Positions 1 through 10,004 of a DNA stretch of 64,000 bases are shown here, piece by piece; position 1 is the stretch's first letter; each line of letters opens with the position of its first letter. A program made the translations under genes and the position numbers. The DNA comes from Vandiemenella viatica (Eukaryota > Arthropoda > Insecta > Orthoptera > Morabidae). The notes under the pieces were generated by a model. It was given only the letters and a program-made list of their open reading frames with translations. It had not been told where the DNA came from and searched no databases. The stretch spans positions 122,564,095-122,628,094 of the forward strand of contig CM061920.1 in the NCBI GenBank assembly GCA_031002005.1. The letters are read 5' to 3'.

Positions 1-1137
1 TATATGTTTTACCAACTGTTTTTGAAAAGCTTTGTTTTTCCTGACATTCGGTTGTTTACTCCTGGTGCTGGATCACGACAATAGTCACGTGTCCTGTATT
101 TATTTGTATTATATACAATGATATAAGACACATTAGATGTAAACATACATTAAATTACATACATTAATTATTGAATTAACTATATCAAATAATCTCTAGA
201 TTTTCTAAAAATCTTTCAAATTTTCTTCTATAAATTATTTTTGAGAGTGTCTTAGGAAAAGCAAAAGGCTTTGTTTATGAAATTTAAATGGAGAGATAGA
301 ACTTGACAAAAACAAAGATACATAATTCTTTTTTTAACCAACTTCAAAAAAGAGGAGGTGCTCGATAGGCTATTTGACAGTATTGAAAATATAAATTGTA
401 GTCATTCATGTAGACTAATGCTTCAGAAAGCTAACTTTTTGAATTTTGAAAAGAAAAGTGGATTATTTTAAATAAGAAAGCAAAATAAAAATCAGATTTT
501 TCTTCCTTTGGTCAAGACAGAAAATGCTCTAGGATTGTTGGTCACTTTAGTGACGTTACATGCCTGTAAACGATACGGCCGCGAATGTAGCGCTTCCCAC
601 TATCCAAGTTTTCAACTATTTTTATTGTTTGTTGCTGGTTATTTTTTGTTACTAACAAAATTTAATTTTGAATACAAAATAGAGAACAATTTGTAAAAGC
701 CTACAGCAGAAAAATACCGAAAATAGACACCTTATTTGTTGGGCCAGCTATAGAAACAACCCCTGACTTTTATTCTGTGGAGATTAAAAATGTAGCAACT
801 TCGATTTGAGAATCATTTAAATTAGAAGTTAGAGATTAACAGAAATCTTTTATAGGATCATTAAAACTATTAATTAAATAAGTTGTTTTAGGAGATATTG
901 ACAAGAAAAAATCAATCTATAGTATACCTACAAGATAAGCATAATATTGAAATAACTGGATGTTGTGGGCCATTTTTCTTAATTGCAGATGAAAGATTAT
1001 AGATAAATGATAATTTTTTTTGTCAACGAAATTGAATCTATTTGTTTATTCATTTACCTACCACTTTTCACTTCATCTCACACAAAGAAACTGTGATGTT
1101 TAAGTGTTTACTTAATTGTTTCTCTTTATGTTAATAG
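1..1137. other. AT-rich sequence without recognisable gene
   Basis: This stretch is AT-rich and I find no convincing exon. The only sizeable reading frame (508-696) has no family I recognise and no splice context. A short segment around 270-345 (…aaatttaaatggagagatagaact…) recurs at 2478-2560, so part of it belongs to a dispersed repeat. It probably lies in an intron or downstream flank of the minus-strand NSUN6 gene, whose next exon was not found here. Confidence 0.5.
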
Positions 1138-1260
1138 TTGTGTCTGGGTAGCTGTGTGGTTGAAGAGTGGAAACAGAATAGAGAACGTTCTATGTTCAAA
1201 CCTTGGTTGGGATAATATTTTTTGTGTGTGAAATATTTTTTTAATTTTTTTTTTTTTAAT
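1138..1260 (+). mobile_element. tRNA-derived SINE fragment
   Basis: The segment carries RNA polymerase III promoter-like boxes in tRNA order. An A-box-like TAGCTGTGTGGTTGA lies at 1149-1163 and a B-box-like GTTCAAACC at 1194-1202, about 35 bases further on. A T-rich tail follows (about 1230-1260). The cloverleaf is not intact, so this is a SINE head and not a tRNA gene. The SINE family cannot be named from the sequence alone. Confidence 0.55.
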
Positions 1261-1639
1261 TTCTGTTTGCTGTTTGTTGCACTACAGAATAATGTATTTA
1301 TTTGAAGCATTCATAAATTTCTGGTTGTCATGGATCATGCAAATGTTTGAAACACAAATTGCTGCCATACAAGAAAACTTTTATGAAAAGATAGCCTTCC
1401 CCTTTTAATTTTCAAACATACCCAGGGATACATTATCATGCAAAAATTACAGGTGCATGGCAGTTAATAAAGGAATTTATTTTAAAAGTGAGATCACTTG
1501 TAGAAATTTCACACTAATCTTGCTATAGTTCTGGAAAGCTTCAAGTCCATTTTGTTGGAATTTTTACGTGATGATACAACTGCAGGTTACCTTTCTAAAT
1601 GGACAGTATTTTACATTACTACTATTGAAATTTTTACGT

Positions 1640-1970
1640 TAATCAGCAGTCATAAGCAATATCAATTACTTATTATTAAATTAATAAACCTTTTAATGCA
1701 AAATATCGAATTATGTAATGATAGTAAAAATATACGAGGACAACTTACCGAAGAATCGAAAGTTCAAAACGTGCTTTCTGTATCATTTCTGAGAGTGATG
1801 AGAATGAGGTTAGTAAGTGATGCTCATATGTTCAATTTTACGACTGATGATCAATAGATAAGGTGCTGTCTATTGTAGTTGTGTTGTTGCAATCAATTCC
1901 GCAAACTCTCAGCAAAATCCCACGGAATTACAAACTCAAAAGTTTTAATAACAATATGAAACAGTAGTGT
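1640..1970. repeat. dispersed repeat, copy 1 (pair with 8520-8812)
   Basis: This block aligns over about 300 bases with 8520-8812 in the same orientation. Shared landmarks are 'aataaac..ttt..atgcaaaatat', 'acttac.gaagaatc.aaagtt', 'gactgatgatc.atagataaggt.ctg' and 'acaaactcaaaagttttaat'. The copies differ by many substitutions and small indels, so they are old. No coding capacity or terminal repeat is obvious. It is an unclassified interspersed repeat. Confidence 0.7.
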
Positions 1971-2734
1971 GGTGATTTAATGAGCTTGCGCACACTATCA
2001 CATGTGTTGGCAAATGATAGCAAGCCTGTGTGGTGGGTGGATAATAATTGGTTTGATTGTTTCCAGATTGCAGGTTCAATTTCTACTAAGTAATAAGGTC
2101 ACCTTTAAATTCACTTCAGGTTTATTTACCAAACTTGTATATACACACCAACCACCACTACTAAGTCTACTTATTTATTTTGACCACGGATAAAGGCTAT
2201 ATGGCACTTCATCTCTTCATATTGCAGGTTCTGACCATGCGTTCGTTCACTTAGTCTATACACTGTGTCACAACTCTTCTCAGCTTGTCAATCATCATGA
2301 AGCACTTTCTTTTAGTGATTTGCATATAACATTTTGTTACTTTTACGTCTGCTCTACCATAATACAGGGCGCACAGCTAACATAATACAAACTACGGCAA
2401 CGGCCAACTAGCGACTGACTTCTTTGGCAGCCCGTTGCCTGTGCGTCTCTGCGCTTAACAATGCTTCGTGTCCACTTTGCTTATGAAATTTAAATGAGAG
2501 GATAGAACTGGCAAAAAAAAAAAAAAAAAAAAAAAAAAAACACAAAAAAACTTAATTCTTTTTTTTCTTCGTGTTTTTGTGTTCCTGCTCCACCTTACTA
2601 TCATGCTTGATTGATAGTGGATCTTTCTATATCCTTATTCACATTTAATAAGATTATTACATTTATTACAGTTATAATTTCTTTGATAAAGTTGTTGCCC
2701 ATTTGGGCAGCTCTATCATAATCATAATGCTACA
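1971..2734. other. unassigned sequence with A-rich tract
   Basis: No exon is recognised. A tRNA-like B-box (GGTTCAATTTC, about 2068) suggests another decayed SINE head. At 2478-2560 a segment related to 270-345 ends in a run of about 25 A, which looks like the tail of a retroposed repeat. Confidence 0.4.
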
Positions 2735-3078
2735 GTTGATGATGGACTCTTATGTAACACAATGAGACAAATCTGGAGTGAAGAATAAATTTTAATATCT
2801 CACTTAGTTTTTGAGATATTAACTGTCAATAATTAGTTATAGGTACAGTTCCTTGTACCTTAGGTGATACTTTTTGTGTGGTCCAGACTGCATTTCAAGC
2901 TAACCGCAACCACTCGGAAGAAAACAAAACACTCATTGTGCATGTCCAGAAACTATTTCTGGTACATACCACATTTCAACTAGATATGATATCTTGATAA
3001 CTAAGCAAGATATCAAAAAAATTTATTCCTAGCTTTTGATTTGTCTCATTGAGTTACATAAGAACCCATTATCATAGA
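2735..3078. mobile_element. MITE-like element with ~85-bp terminal inverted repeats
   Basis: The left arm (about 2736-2823) and the reverse complement of the right arm (about 2985-3077) match over about 85 bases. Both contain 'tcttatgtaac.caatgagacaaatc', then 'gaataaattt', then a 'gatatct..cttagtt' block. The roughly 160-bp centre is unrelated between arms and non-coding. Long TIRs with a short non-coding centre fit a non-autonomous DNA transposon or foldback element. I could not define a target-site duplication, so the superfamily is unknown. Confidence 0.65.
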
Positions 3079-3544
3079 ACCACCTTCATTTGACATCATA
3101 CCATAGTTTAACTGTTTAATATGTTAGCACTATTTTTAGTTACAGCCTTGTTTAATTCAGACCTACATAATCCTCTTCACAAAATTATCTGCCATGCTGC
3201 TATAGGAATAGTAGCATGGCAGCTACAGACTGAGTAAAACAAAGTTACAAATTATGTAATGATCCACAAAGATATCATGTGGAAATAAATAATTAAGAAA
3301 AATGTAGATAAACTTACATGTAAATAAAATAGCAGATCATGGAAAATTGTGACATAAGTACAGAGAACAAAAAAGTGCACTGCATTAATCATAACCTAAT
3401 TTTCACTGTTGTGTTTGATGTTACTAATTTAACTGCGAGTCATTCAGTAAATAATAAAACAAATATTCAATATTTTTTATCAATAAACATCTTAATTATT
3501 TAACTTGCCCAAACAAAAGGATGATAATTTAATTGTGATAGAAT

Positions 3545-3770
3545 GCATGCACTGGCCTACTTTTGTCCTTACATATTTTAATTTCTCTTGTCATTTTTGG
3601 TAATATGTTAATCATTTCCCTCTTTAATATACTGTATTCCAATCCCTGACTTCCTTATTAACAAATAAAAAATTTCCCAGTAACTCATGCCCGAAACCAA
3701 GTGCCAGCTTGTAGTCATGGTCATCTTTATCCTTCAATGCAGTACTCTTCCACCAATATACAGAATGTGG
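3545..3770 (-). mobile_element. CR1-like LINE 3' fragment
   Basis: One of four related fragments in the window (others at 28675-28914, 43285-43510 and 60950-61140). Shared landmarks are 'ttattccaatcc', 'aagaatcttccca' and 'cctgaaatcgagtgcca'. Read on the minus strand, the best-preserved copy encodes the C-terminal tail typical of LINE reverse transcriptases (an 'IKDWNKLPRE'-type motif), so these are truncated 3' ends. This copy is the most diverged, and has no open frame. Confidence 0.55.
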
Positions 3771-3819
3771 ATGATGACAAAAAATAAAGGAGAGTAAAAC
3801 ACAATTGTTGTGTTTAGTA

Positions 3820-4290
3820 TAGTGTTACCAGAATTTTTTCTCCAAATCTGGCGACGCTTCACAACTTTTTCACCAAAATCCGGGGACGCTTTCGGCATTT
3901 GTCCTAATTACGGGTTGTACTTTTATAAATTTAAAGGTTGGGTTAACTTAAAAGCCACATATTGTTTATATTTTGTTTTTTAAATGAGGATCACAGACAG
4001 CCATTTTACGCACAGCAAGGAGACTTGATTTTCCAAAGCTGTTGTGTTCAAGACGCAATATCCTTATAATTTTCTTACGCACGTACAATGAAAGAAGTGC
4101 GCTGCATATCTCGTGTTTTAAATGAATGCATTAGCAAATCAGAATTTTTAAAGATCTCTCACTTGATAAAAAAAAAAATACTGAGGACAACAACAAAAAT
4201 CCGGGGACATTGCGGGTACGAAATCTGTCCGGGGACAGAGAGCTAAATACGGGGACTGTCTCTGGCAAACAGGGACATATGGTAAACCTA
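3820..4290. mobile_element. hAT-type MITE with 8-bp target-site duplication
   Basis: The element is flanked by perfect 8-bp direct repeats GTTTAGTA (3812-3819 and 4291-4298). It begins TAGTGTTACCA and, on the opposite strand, TAGGTTTACCA, giving imperfect inverted ends. Subterminal 'CCGGGGAC' motifs recur near both ends. It is 471 bp with no open frame. An 8-bp duplication with short TIRs is characteristic of the hAT superfamily, so I call it a non-autonomous hAT derivative. Confidence 0.75.
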
Positions 4291-4863
4291 GTTTAGTAGA
4301 GTATATGAAACACAATAGAAAAAGGTCAAAGCAGGTGATTTGGAATTCTTTGTATTAACTAGTAAGGTGCAGCATTACTTAGACAATCGAAAACTATTCA
4401 TTTTGGCTGTTGAAGCCTTTGATTGCAAAAACAAGTAAGTTGCAAAAACATACTGTAGAAACAGAGTGCTAGTTTAGCCTATGTAACAAATAATGATTTA
4501 TTATTATTGTTTTAGCTTAGAAAAAATGTTCATTACTGTGTTTTTAAACATCACATCACAAGTTAAAATTTTATCACCTATATTAAAATAAACAGAACAT
4601 AAGTCTAGTCATTATACAAACACCAAGAACAAGGATGAAAGCCAGACAACATTTCTATCTTTTCCATCCATCTCTTACCCATTCTTGATTCTGCTTGCTT
4701 AATTAGCCAATGAAGAGTTTCTGATTTTATACTTGCAAACATGAACTATTAAAAAACAATTTACATACTATAGAGCAAAGTCATTTCTAGATATAAACTA
4801 TGCAGCCTTGAATGTTCATTAGCATACCTTCTGTATTTACTAAAATTTTCAAAAAGCACTTAC

Positions 4864-5178
4864 TGCTCTAAAGAGTTTTCTTTGCAGAGTAGGATAAGAC
4901 TGCAACTGCTTCTTGGTGATAGGATTATAAAGCTGTGGTCGCTGCCCCAAAGCACTGCAGGGTACATCTAATAAGACACGGTCAAATGATTCTGGTCTAA
5001 ATGGTGGTCCATTATTTGCACTGTCAACAATATCAAGTGTTCTGTCAGGTGCTTCAGAACAAACACATTGTGTTGTATCTCCCACGTACGCTTCAACACA
5101 TTTCACTGAATATTCTTCACATTTCTTCTTAATAATATCAATTTTTCCTTTGGTCTTATCAATGGCAACAATTCTACC
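4864..5178 (-). CDS. NSUN6: NSUN6-like tRNA/mRNA cytosine-5 methyltransferase, exon with motifs II and IV
   Basis: This 315-bp exon (105 codons, phase 0 at both ends) continues the methyltransferase fold from the exon at 24848-25046. It starts after a TTGTTTGCAG acceptor and ends before a GTAAGT donor. The peptide opens GRIVAIDK, where the acidic residue after the strand should contact SAM. It includes PFRPESFDRVLLDVPCSALG, the motif IV region with the PCS cysteine needed for product release in NOL1/NOP2/Sun enzymes, then QRPQLYNP and LQRKLFRA. In known NSUN6 the next segment carries the catalytic TC cysteine (motif VI); that exon is not visible at 1-4863. The family methylates C72 of tRNA-Cys and tRNA-Thr and some mRNAs. 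I see no stop or frameshift, so the gene looks functional. Confidence 0.88.
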
Positions 5179-5467
5179 CTGCAAACAATGTTAATAATAA
5201 AATACATAAAAATTCCTAATGAATATAAAGCTCATTTTAAAAAATGTTCAACAACCAAGAATGACTGCTTACTGAGGCTGTTCACTGTCATTAGAAATGA
5301 ATTTACTTTCTGAGGTCCAGTTCCACTTCAACTAACTAATAACAATAAATGTAGTTTTTGAACTTATGGTTGACAGATATATAATGATGCAACCCTCTCC
5401 TCAAATTTGGCATTTTCCAAGATATTTTTAACAATCACATTAGTAGTATATTTCACAAACTTCAGTA
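5179..5467. other. NSUN6 intron sequence between exon and mariner
   Basis: Intronic DNA between the exon acceptor (5179-5180) and the mariner at 5468. AT-rich; nothing else recognised. Confidence 0.6.
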
Positions 5468-6781
5468 AATGAGGGGATACCCAAAAATAACTGGAATAAC
5501 ATTGCCATGGGTGGAGCTTATGTTGTATGCATTTCTGCCGCTAGGCGTTTATAGCACAATTCATTCCCTTTTCAGTGCCACCTGTGTTGTCGACCTGGCT
5601 TGTTCTGTTGATCTGTGGTGATTGTTTAGTGCTGTTTTGTTATTGTTTCATTTTCAATGATGGCAAGTTTAAGTGAGCAACGTGCAGCTGTGAAATTTTG
5701 TTTTCTACTCAGTAAAAATGCTGCTGAAACTGTTTTGATGTTGAAAACAGCTTAAAAATATGACACTATGGGAAAAACTCAAGTGTATGAGTGGTTCACT
5801 TGGTTTAAAATGGTAACATGTCAATTGCTGACAAACGTAATTATGGATGTCCATCAACTGCCTGAATCGATGAAAATGTTGAAAAAATTTGAGAGCTTGT
5901 GCTCTCACACCGTCGACAGACAATTGATCAACTGTCAGAGATTAGTGGGTTATCTTGGAGCTCGGTTCAGCAAATTTTAACTGAAGATTTTGGAATGAAA
6001 AGAGTTACTGCCATGTTTGTTCCTCGGGCTCTGACTGACAATCAAAAAGAACGTTGAGTTGAAACATGTCATGCTTTGAAACAACAGCTTGAAATTGATC
6101 CAGATATTCTGTCAAAGGTCATTAATGGTGACGAGTCATGATGCTATTGTTATGACCCAGAAACAAAGCAACAGTCAAGCCAATGGAAGACGTCATTGTC
6201 ACCCGGCCAAAAAAAAAATTTCGTCAAGTCAAATCCAACATCAAAACAATGCTCATTTGCTACTCTGATGCCAAGGACATAGTTCATTCAGAGTTTGTTC
6301 CCCCACATCAGACCATCAATCAAACATTTTATTTGGAAGATTTAAAAAGATTATGTAACAGTGTTTGTCAAAAAGGACCCGATTTGTGGCAGACAGGAGA
6401 CTGGTTCTTCTACTACGTCAATATACCTGCACACATATCTGTCTGCATTAGGCAGTTTTGGGCTAAAAATGGCATGGTTCTGCTGCCCCACACATCTTCC
6501 TGACCTGACTCTGTGCAACTTTTTCTTATTTCCACGCATGAAGGGACACCAATTTGACAACATTGAAGAGGTCAAGAAAATAACGAGGGAGGAGCTGTCA
6601 GCCATTTGTAAAGATGACTACAGAAAATGTTTCAAACAGTGGAAGCACTGGTGGGACAAATGTATTAGTTGTAATGGAGAGTATTTTGAAGGGAATAAGG
6701 TTGTTTCGTAAAAATAAAAATTGAAAATATATAGTTTTTAAAAAATAATTCCAGTTTTTTTGGGGGGGTTACCCCCTCATA
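5468..6781 (+). mobile_element. full-length, inactive mariner transposon
   Basis: A 1314-bp element, the usual mariner length, flanked by TA (5466-5467 and 6782-6783). Its inverted termini share ATGAGGGG…ACCC…CAAAAA..AACTGGAAT. The transposase reads forward from about 5662. The N-terminal helix-turn-helix part runs to about 6000, followed by 'NGDES' with the first catalytic Asp near 6130, then FVPPHQTINQTFYLE, and a C-terminal block ending EYFEGNKVVS. The frame is broken by several stops and shifts (for example at 6055 and after NGDES). The second catalytic region reads FYYVNIPAH where mariners have HHDNAPAH, so the Asp is lost; the third reads LTLCNFF where the family has a D. It cannot encode active transposase. 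It lies in an NSUN6 intron, antisense to the gene. Confidence 0.9.
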
Positions 6782-6783
6782 TA

Positions 6784-8259
6784 CTTACATTTGAGAGGCC
6801 AGATACTGGTTAAATAACTCGGAGATCCTTGATTCAAATTCCAGTTACTGGCAGAAAACTTATAGGCCCTCACCTTTGGCAAAGCTTGCTTTACACTTAG
6901 GGTATACTGTGAACATTATAGAGAAATGATTTCACTACACAAACTTCGCTTCTTATAGGATGATTCAGCCAACCTTCAGTTGAGTATGGTTGCTTTTAAC
7001 ATCAAGATTTTAGACAAACAGGTCAGTTATGGAATAGGGATAAATGAAATGTATTCTACTTGAATTTTCTTTAATGTTATTTATATAACTTGTAAGATAT
7101 GAAAATGCTATAATTTAAAGCTTGGTGCTCTCACAGTTTGAACACAGTCTAAAACCCTTCTAGTTGAAAGATTTGCCAGGTTGGGTTATTCCTTAAAGTG
7201 TGTAGGAAAATGGGATTTACTGAATAAATGACAATCAAACACACACGGTAGCAGTAAAAAACAGTCTACAATACACACATTCATGTAAGGTTTTTTGAAA
7301 TACCCCAAATGATACACCTACAGTTCACTAGTAACTAATTTACCAGATTTCATCACCAAAAACTGCTAGATTCTTAGCAGGAAAACTTATGAAACTGATC
7401 AAAGCTCACTTACAGTACATGTGAACAATGGTGTACACTAGTATAACATTCATACATACACAGCTCTTTGAACAATTTGAGGTAACAAGATTCAACTGGA
7501 GACATCAGCCCTCGTTCGATTACATTATGCATCTCCTAAAACAACACACACTGTAAACTGAGGTAACTAAAAAATGCTACCTATTGGTGTCCTGGATCCA
7601 GACAGCAATTGGCCATGGCTATTATACTGTCTATTGCTGATTAACACTCTGCCCACCCAATGATGTAAAATATCATCTCTCTACAATTCATCAGTGCCAT
7701 ATGTACTAAAACTTGGGAAACACAAATGATCACACCTTATATCTTGCTTCACAAATTAAATACATCAACTGTATAAACTTGACACTACAGCACTCCTGCA
7801 ATTCATGCTGCATTATCACAATCTGAGTACCACTTATGCACTTCTAAGGTGAATTTGGGTAAAGCTTAAACTAACTTGAGTAGTCATGCAATGGCAGATG
7901 TTCAAGCTGCATTCAAGAAACCTGACAATGACAAAAACCTACCATGTATGGAACTAGCCAGCAACAATTTTACTATGATTGAATGTGCCATGACATCACT
8001 CACTAACTGCTCATTATAATACCCACCTATAATTTGGGATTACTAACAAAATATATCAGAAATACATCAGAAATATGACAGAAAGTAATACATGGAAATA
8101 ATATAAAAAAATAAACCCATGACTTGCCAGAAAGGATCCATCAAATATAACTTTACTTATTTTAAATGTATATTATGTGAAAAGGTTGTCATCACATTTT
8201 TTAAAATGTTTTTCTTCTGATCTTCAGTTACAAAAGAGTCATTCAGGATGATGATCTTT
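6784..8259. other. NSUN6 intron, no gene recognised
   Basis: About 1.5 kb of AT-rich intronic sequence with no exon or mobile-element signature I can name. A short tRNA-like stretch at about 6805-6850 (…TTGATTCAAATTCC…) may be a decayed SINE head. Confidence 0.45.
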
Positions 8260-8475
8260 CTTATTCCTCAGGATTCATGGTTCTTCAACAAAAAGGTTGT
8301 CAGAGCTGGGAGAGGAAAGGGAAGGAAATTGGCCCCTGCCTTTGGAAGGCTCCAACACAGCATTTGCCTGGAGTGATTTCATGAAATTATTAAAAACTGA
8401 AAACTAGATGGATGGATGGAGATTTGAACCTGTGTGCACCTGAATGCCAGGCTCAAGCGTTACTGCTCACCCCAG
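8260..8475 (-). mobile_element. tRNA-derived SINE, copy 1
   Basis: Related to the better-preserved copy at 57108-57345. Shared features are 'gaggaaagggaaggaa.ttggc', 'agca.catttgcctgg.gtgattt', 'gatggagatttgaacctg' and 'gaatgc.aggc'. On the minus strand a B-box GGTTCAAATCTCC and an upstream A-box-like stretch form the tRNA-like head. The tail lies toward lower coordinates. It has accumulated internal deletions. Confidence 0.6.
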
Positions 8476-8519
8476 GGCCGCAATTAAGATCTGTAGGCCA
8501 CTAAGCTATAACTGGTGAT

Positions 8520-8812
8520 TAATGCAATATTGATTATCAATTACTAAATTAATAAACTTTTCGATGCAAAATATTGGATAATTTAATGTTAGTAGAAATA
8601 TATGAGGATAACTTACTGAAGAATCAAAAGTTTGAAACATGCTTTCTATACCGTTTCCAAGGTTATCAAGTGGTGCTTGCAATTTCAGTTTTTTGACTGA
8701 TGATCGATAGATAAGGTACTGCCTATTGTAGTGGTGTTGTTGTAACCAAACACCCTCAGCAAAAGCCCCCAGAATTACAAACTCAAAAGTTTTAATAACA
8801 ATATGAAAGTGT
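8520..8812. repeat. dispersed repeat, copy 2 (pair with 1640-1970)
   Basis: Second copy of the unclassified repeat at 1640-1970, in the same orientation, ending with the shared 'acaaactcaaaagttttaataacaa'-type block. Copies are visibly diverged. Confidence 0.7.
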
Positions 8813-9296
8813 AGGCATACATATTAAGAGAAAACAAACAATAAAAGATGATTAATATTACCAAAGCATGTAACAGACGAAGATTAAAAACACAATATTG
8901 GTTATTCACACATGCAATTCAACAGGAAGACAGTGACTAAACTGTTTCTAGACAGTAATCCACTAATCAGAGCCTTCCCATGCCACACCAAGCTATCGAG
9001 ATTCCTGAATGTTAAAACAAAGTTTTAAAATAAATAAAAAGTGGCAAAATAACAAATTAAATAACACTCAATTAAAAAATAGAATTAATATTGAATTCTA
9101 AATACACCTATTCTGTTTATGAATGAATGCAATTTTTTATAAATACTTACTTTCACACAAAACATTAAAACTCCCACCTCCCTCCGCTACTCGCTGTTTA
9201 CATCATATACAAAATGACTTTATCTTACTTAAACTTTTGGAAATAAAGTATAGGGAATTTTAGCCCATATTGCAGGTGTACAACAGTAACTTCAAT
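8813..9296. other. NSUN6 intron, no gene recognised
   Basis: AT-rich intronic sequence with no recognisable exon, repeat end or promoter. Confidence 0.5.
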
Positions 9297-9530
9297 CTAC
9301 ATTCATATGTAATCGTAGGCTACTGTGGCCAGAGTCAGTTGTTTCTTGGTTGTCTTGGTGATTCCACGTCATGATGTGTACAGTCGACATTTCGACCATC
9401 CTTCTGCAGTCTTCTTCTATGGCAGAAATGCCATAGAAGAAGACCGTAGAAGGATGGTCGAAACATCGGCTGTGCACATCATGGTGCAGGGTCATCCAGA
9501 CAGCCACGAAATTACATTCATATGTCCCAA
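9297..9530. repeat. long imperfect palindrome (foldback repeat)
   Basis: The sequence is an inverted repeat centred near 9425 with arms of about 110 bases. The inner 15 bases are nearly perfect (…TTCTATGGC / GCCATAGAA…). The outer parts match as 'ggatggtcgaaa', 'ctgt.cacatcatg' and 'acattcatatg'. Both strands therefore encode nearly the same peptide; this is symmetry and not evidence of a gene. The arms contain 'GGTCGAAACATCGG', which resembles a motif at 14842-14855. Confidence 0.8.
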
Positions 9531-10004
9531 CCACAGTATACTGTAACCTTATGTTAGAAGGATCATTGCTCCTCACTGCTGAGATGCAAAGTTATTACTT
9601 TTCAATAAAGGTGCACTGAAATGTCAATTTACAGTACACCCATACTTCAAAAGATTGAACTGTGCATGCATGACAATTTTTTCTGGTTTTCACGAGCATT
9701 TCAGAACTTTTGGTGCTAAAACTGTTTCAGAAATAGATTACTTTCTTTGCACATGTTTCATATTTTTTTATTTATTTTTTTCATGCGGTGTGGGCACCTC
9801 TGTTTAGTGGGTCCTTTTGTTGTGTGGACACCTTTGTGGTGCAGGCCCCTAGGCTTCAGCCTAGATTCTAGATGCCTAAATGTGACACTTCTCACCTGCC
9901 AAGCTCAGTAGGATGATCACCTTTAATCTAGAAAAACTCACCTTTGATCAAAAATAATGCTGAATTTCTTCACAAATTCCTCACTGATAACCTCAAAATA
10001 CAAT
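9531..10004. other. NSUN6 intron, no gene recognised
   Basis: No exon or element boundary seen. T-rich tract at about 9765-9782. Confidence 0.45.

Noticed and set aside
3189..3222. 15-bp stem hairpin (CTGCCATGCTGCTAT / ATAGTAGCATGGCAG) as a microRNA precursor
   Set aside because: Stem is far too short for a pre-miRNA and has a 4-base loop.
1..4863. NSUN6 exon carrying the catalytic TC motif
   Set aside because: I looked on the minus strand for an STCT-type motif with splice sites and found none; it probably lies left of the window.
5468..6781. Active mariner
   Set aside because: Stops, frameshifts and loss of two catalytic aspartates.
9292..9576. Overlapping plus and minus ORFs with similar peptides as genes
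   Set aside because: Explained entirely by the palindrome.
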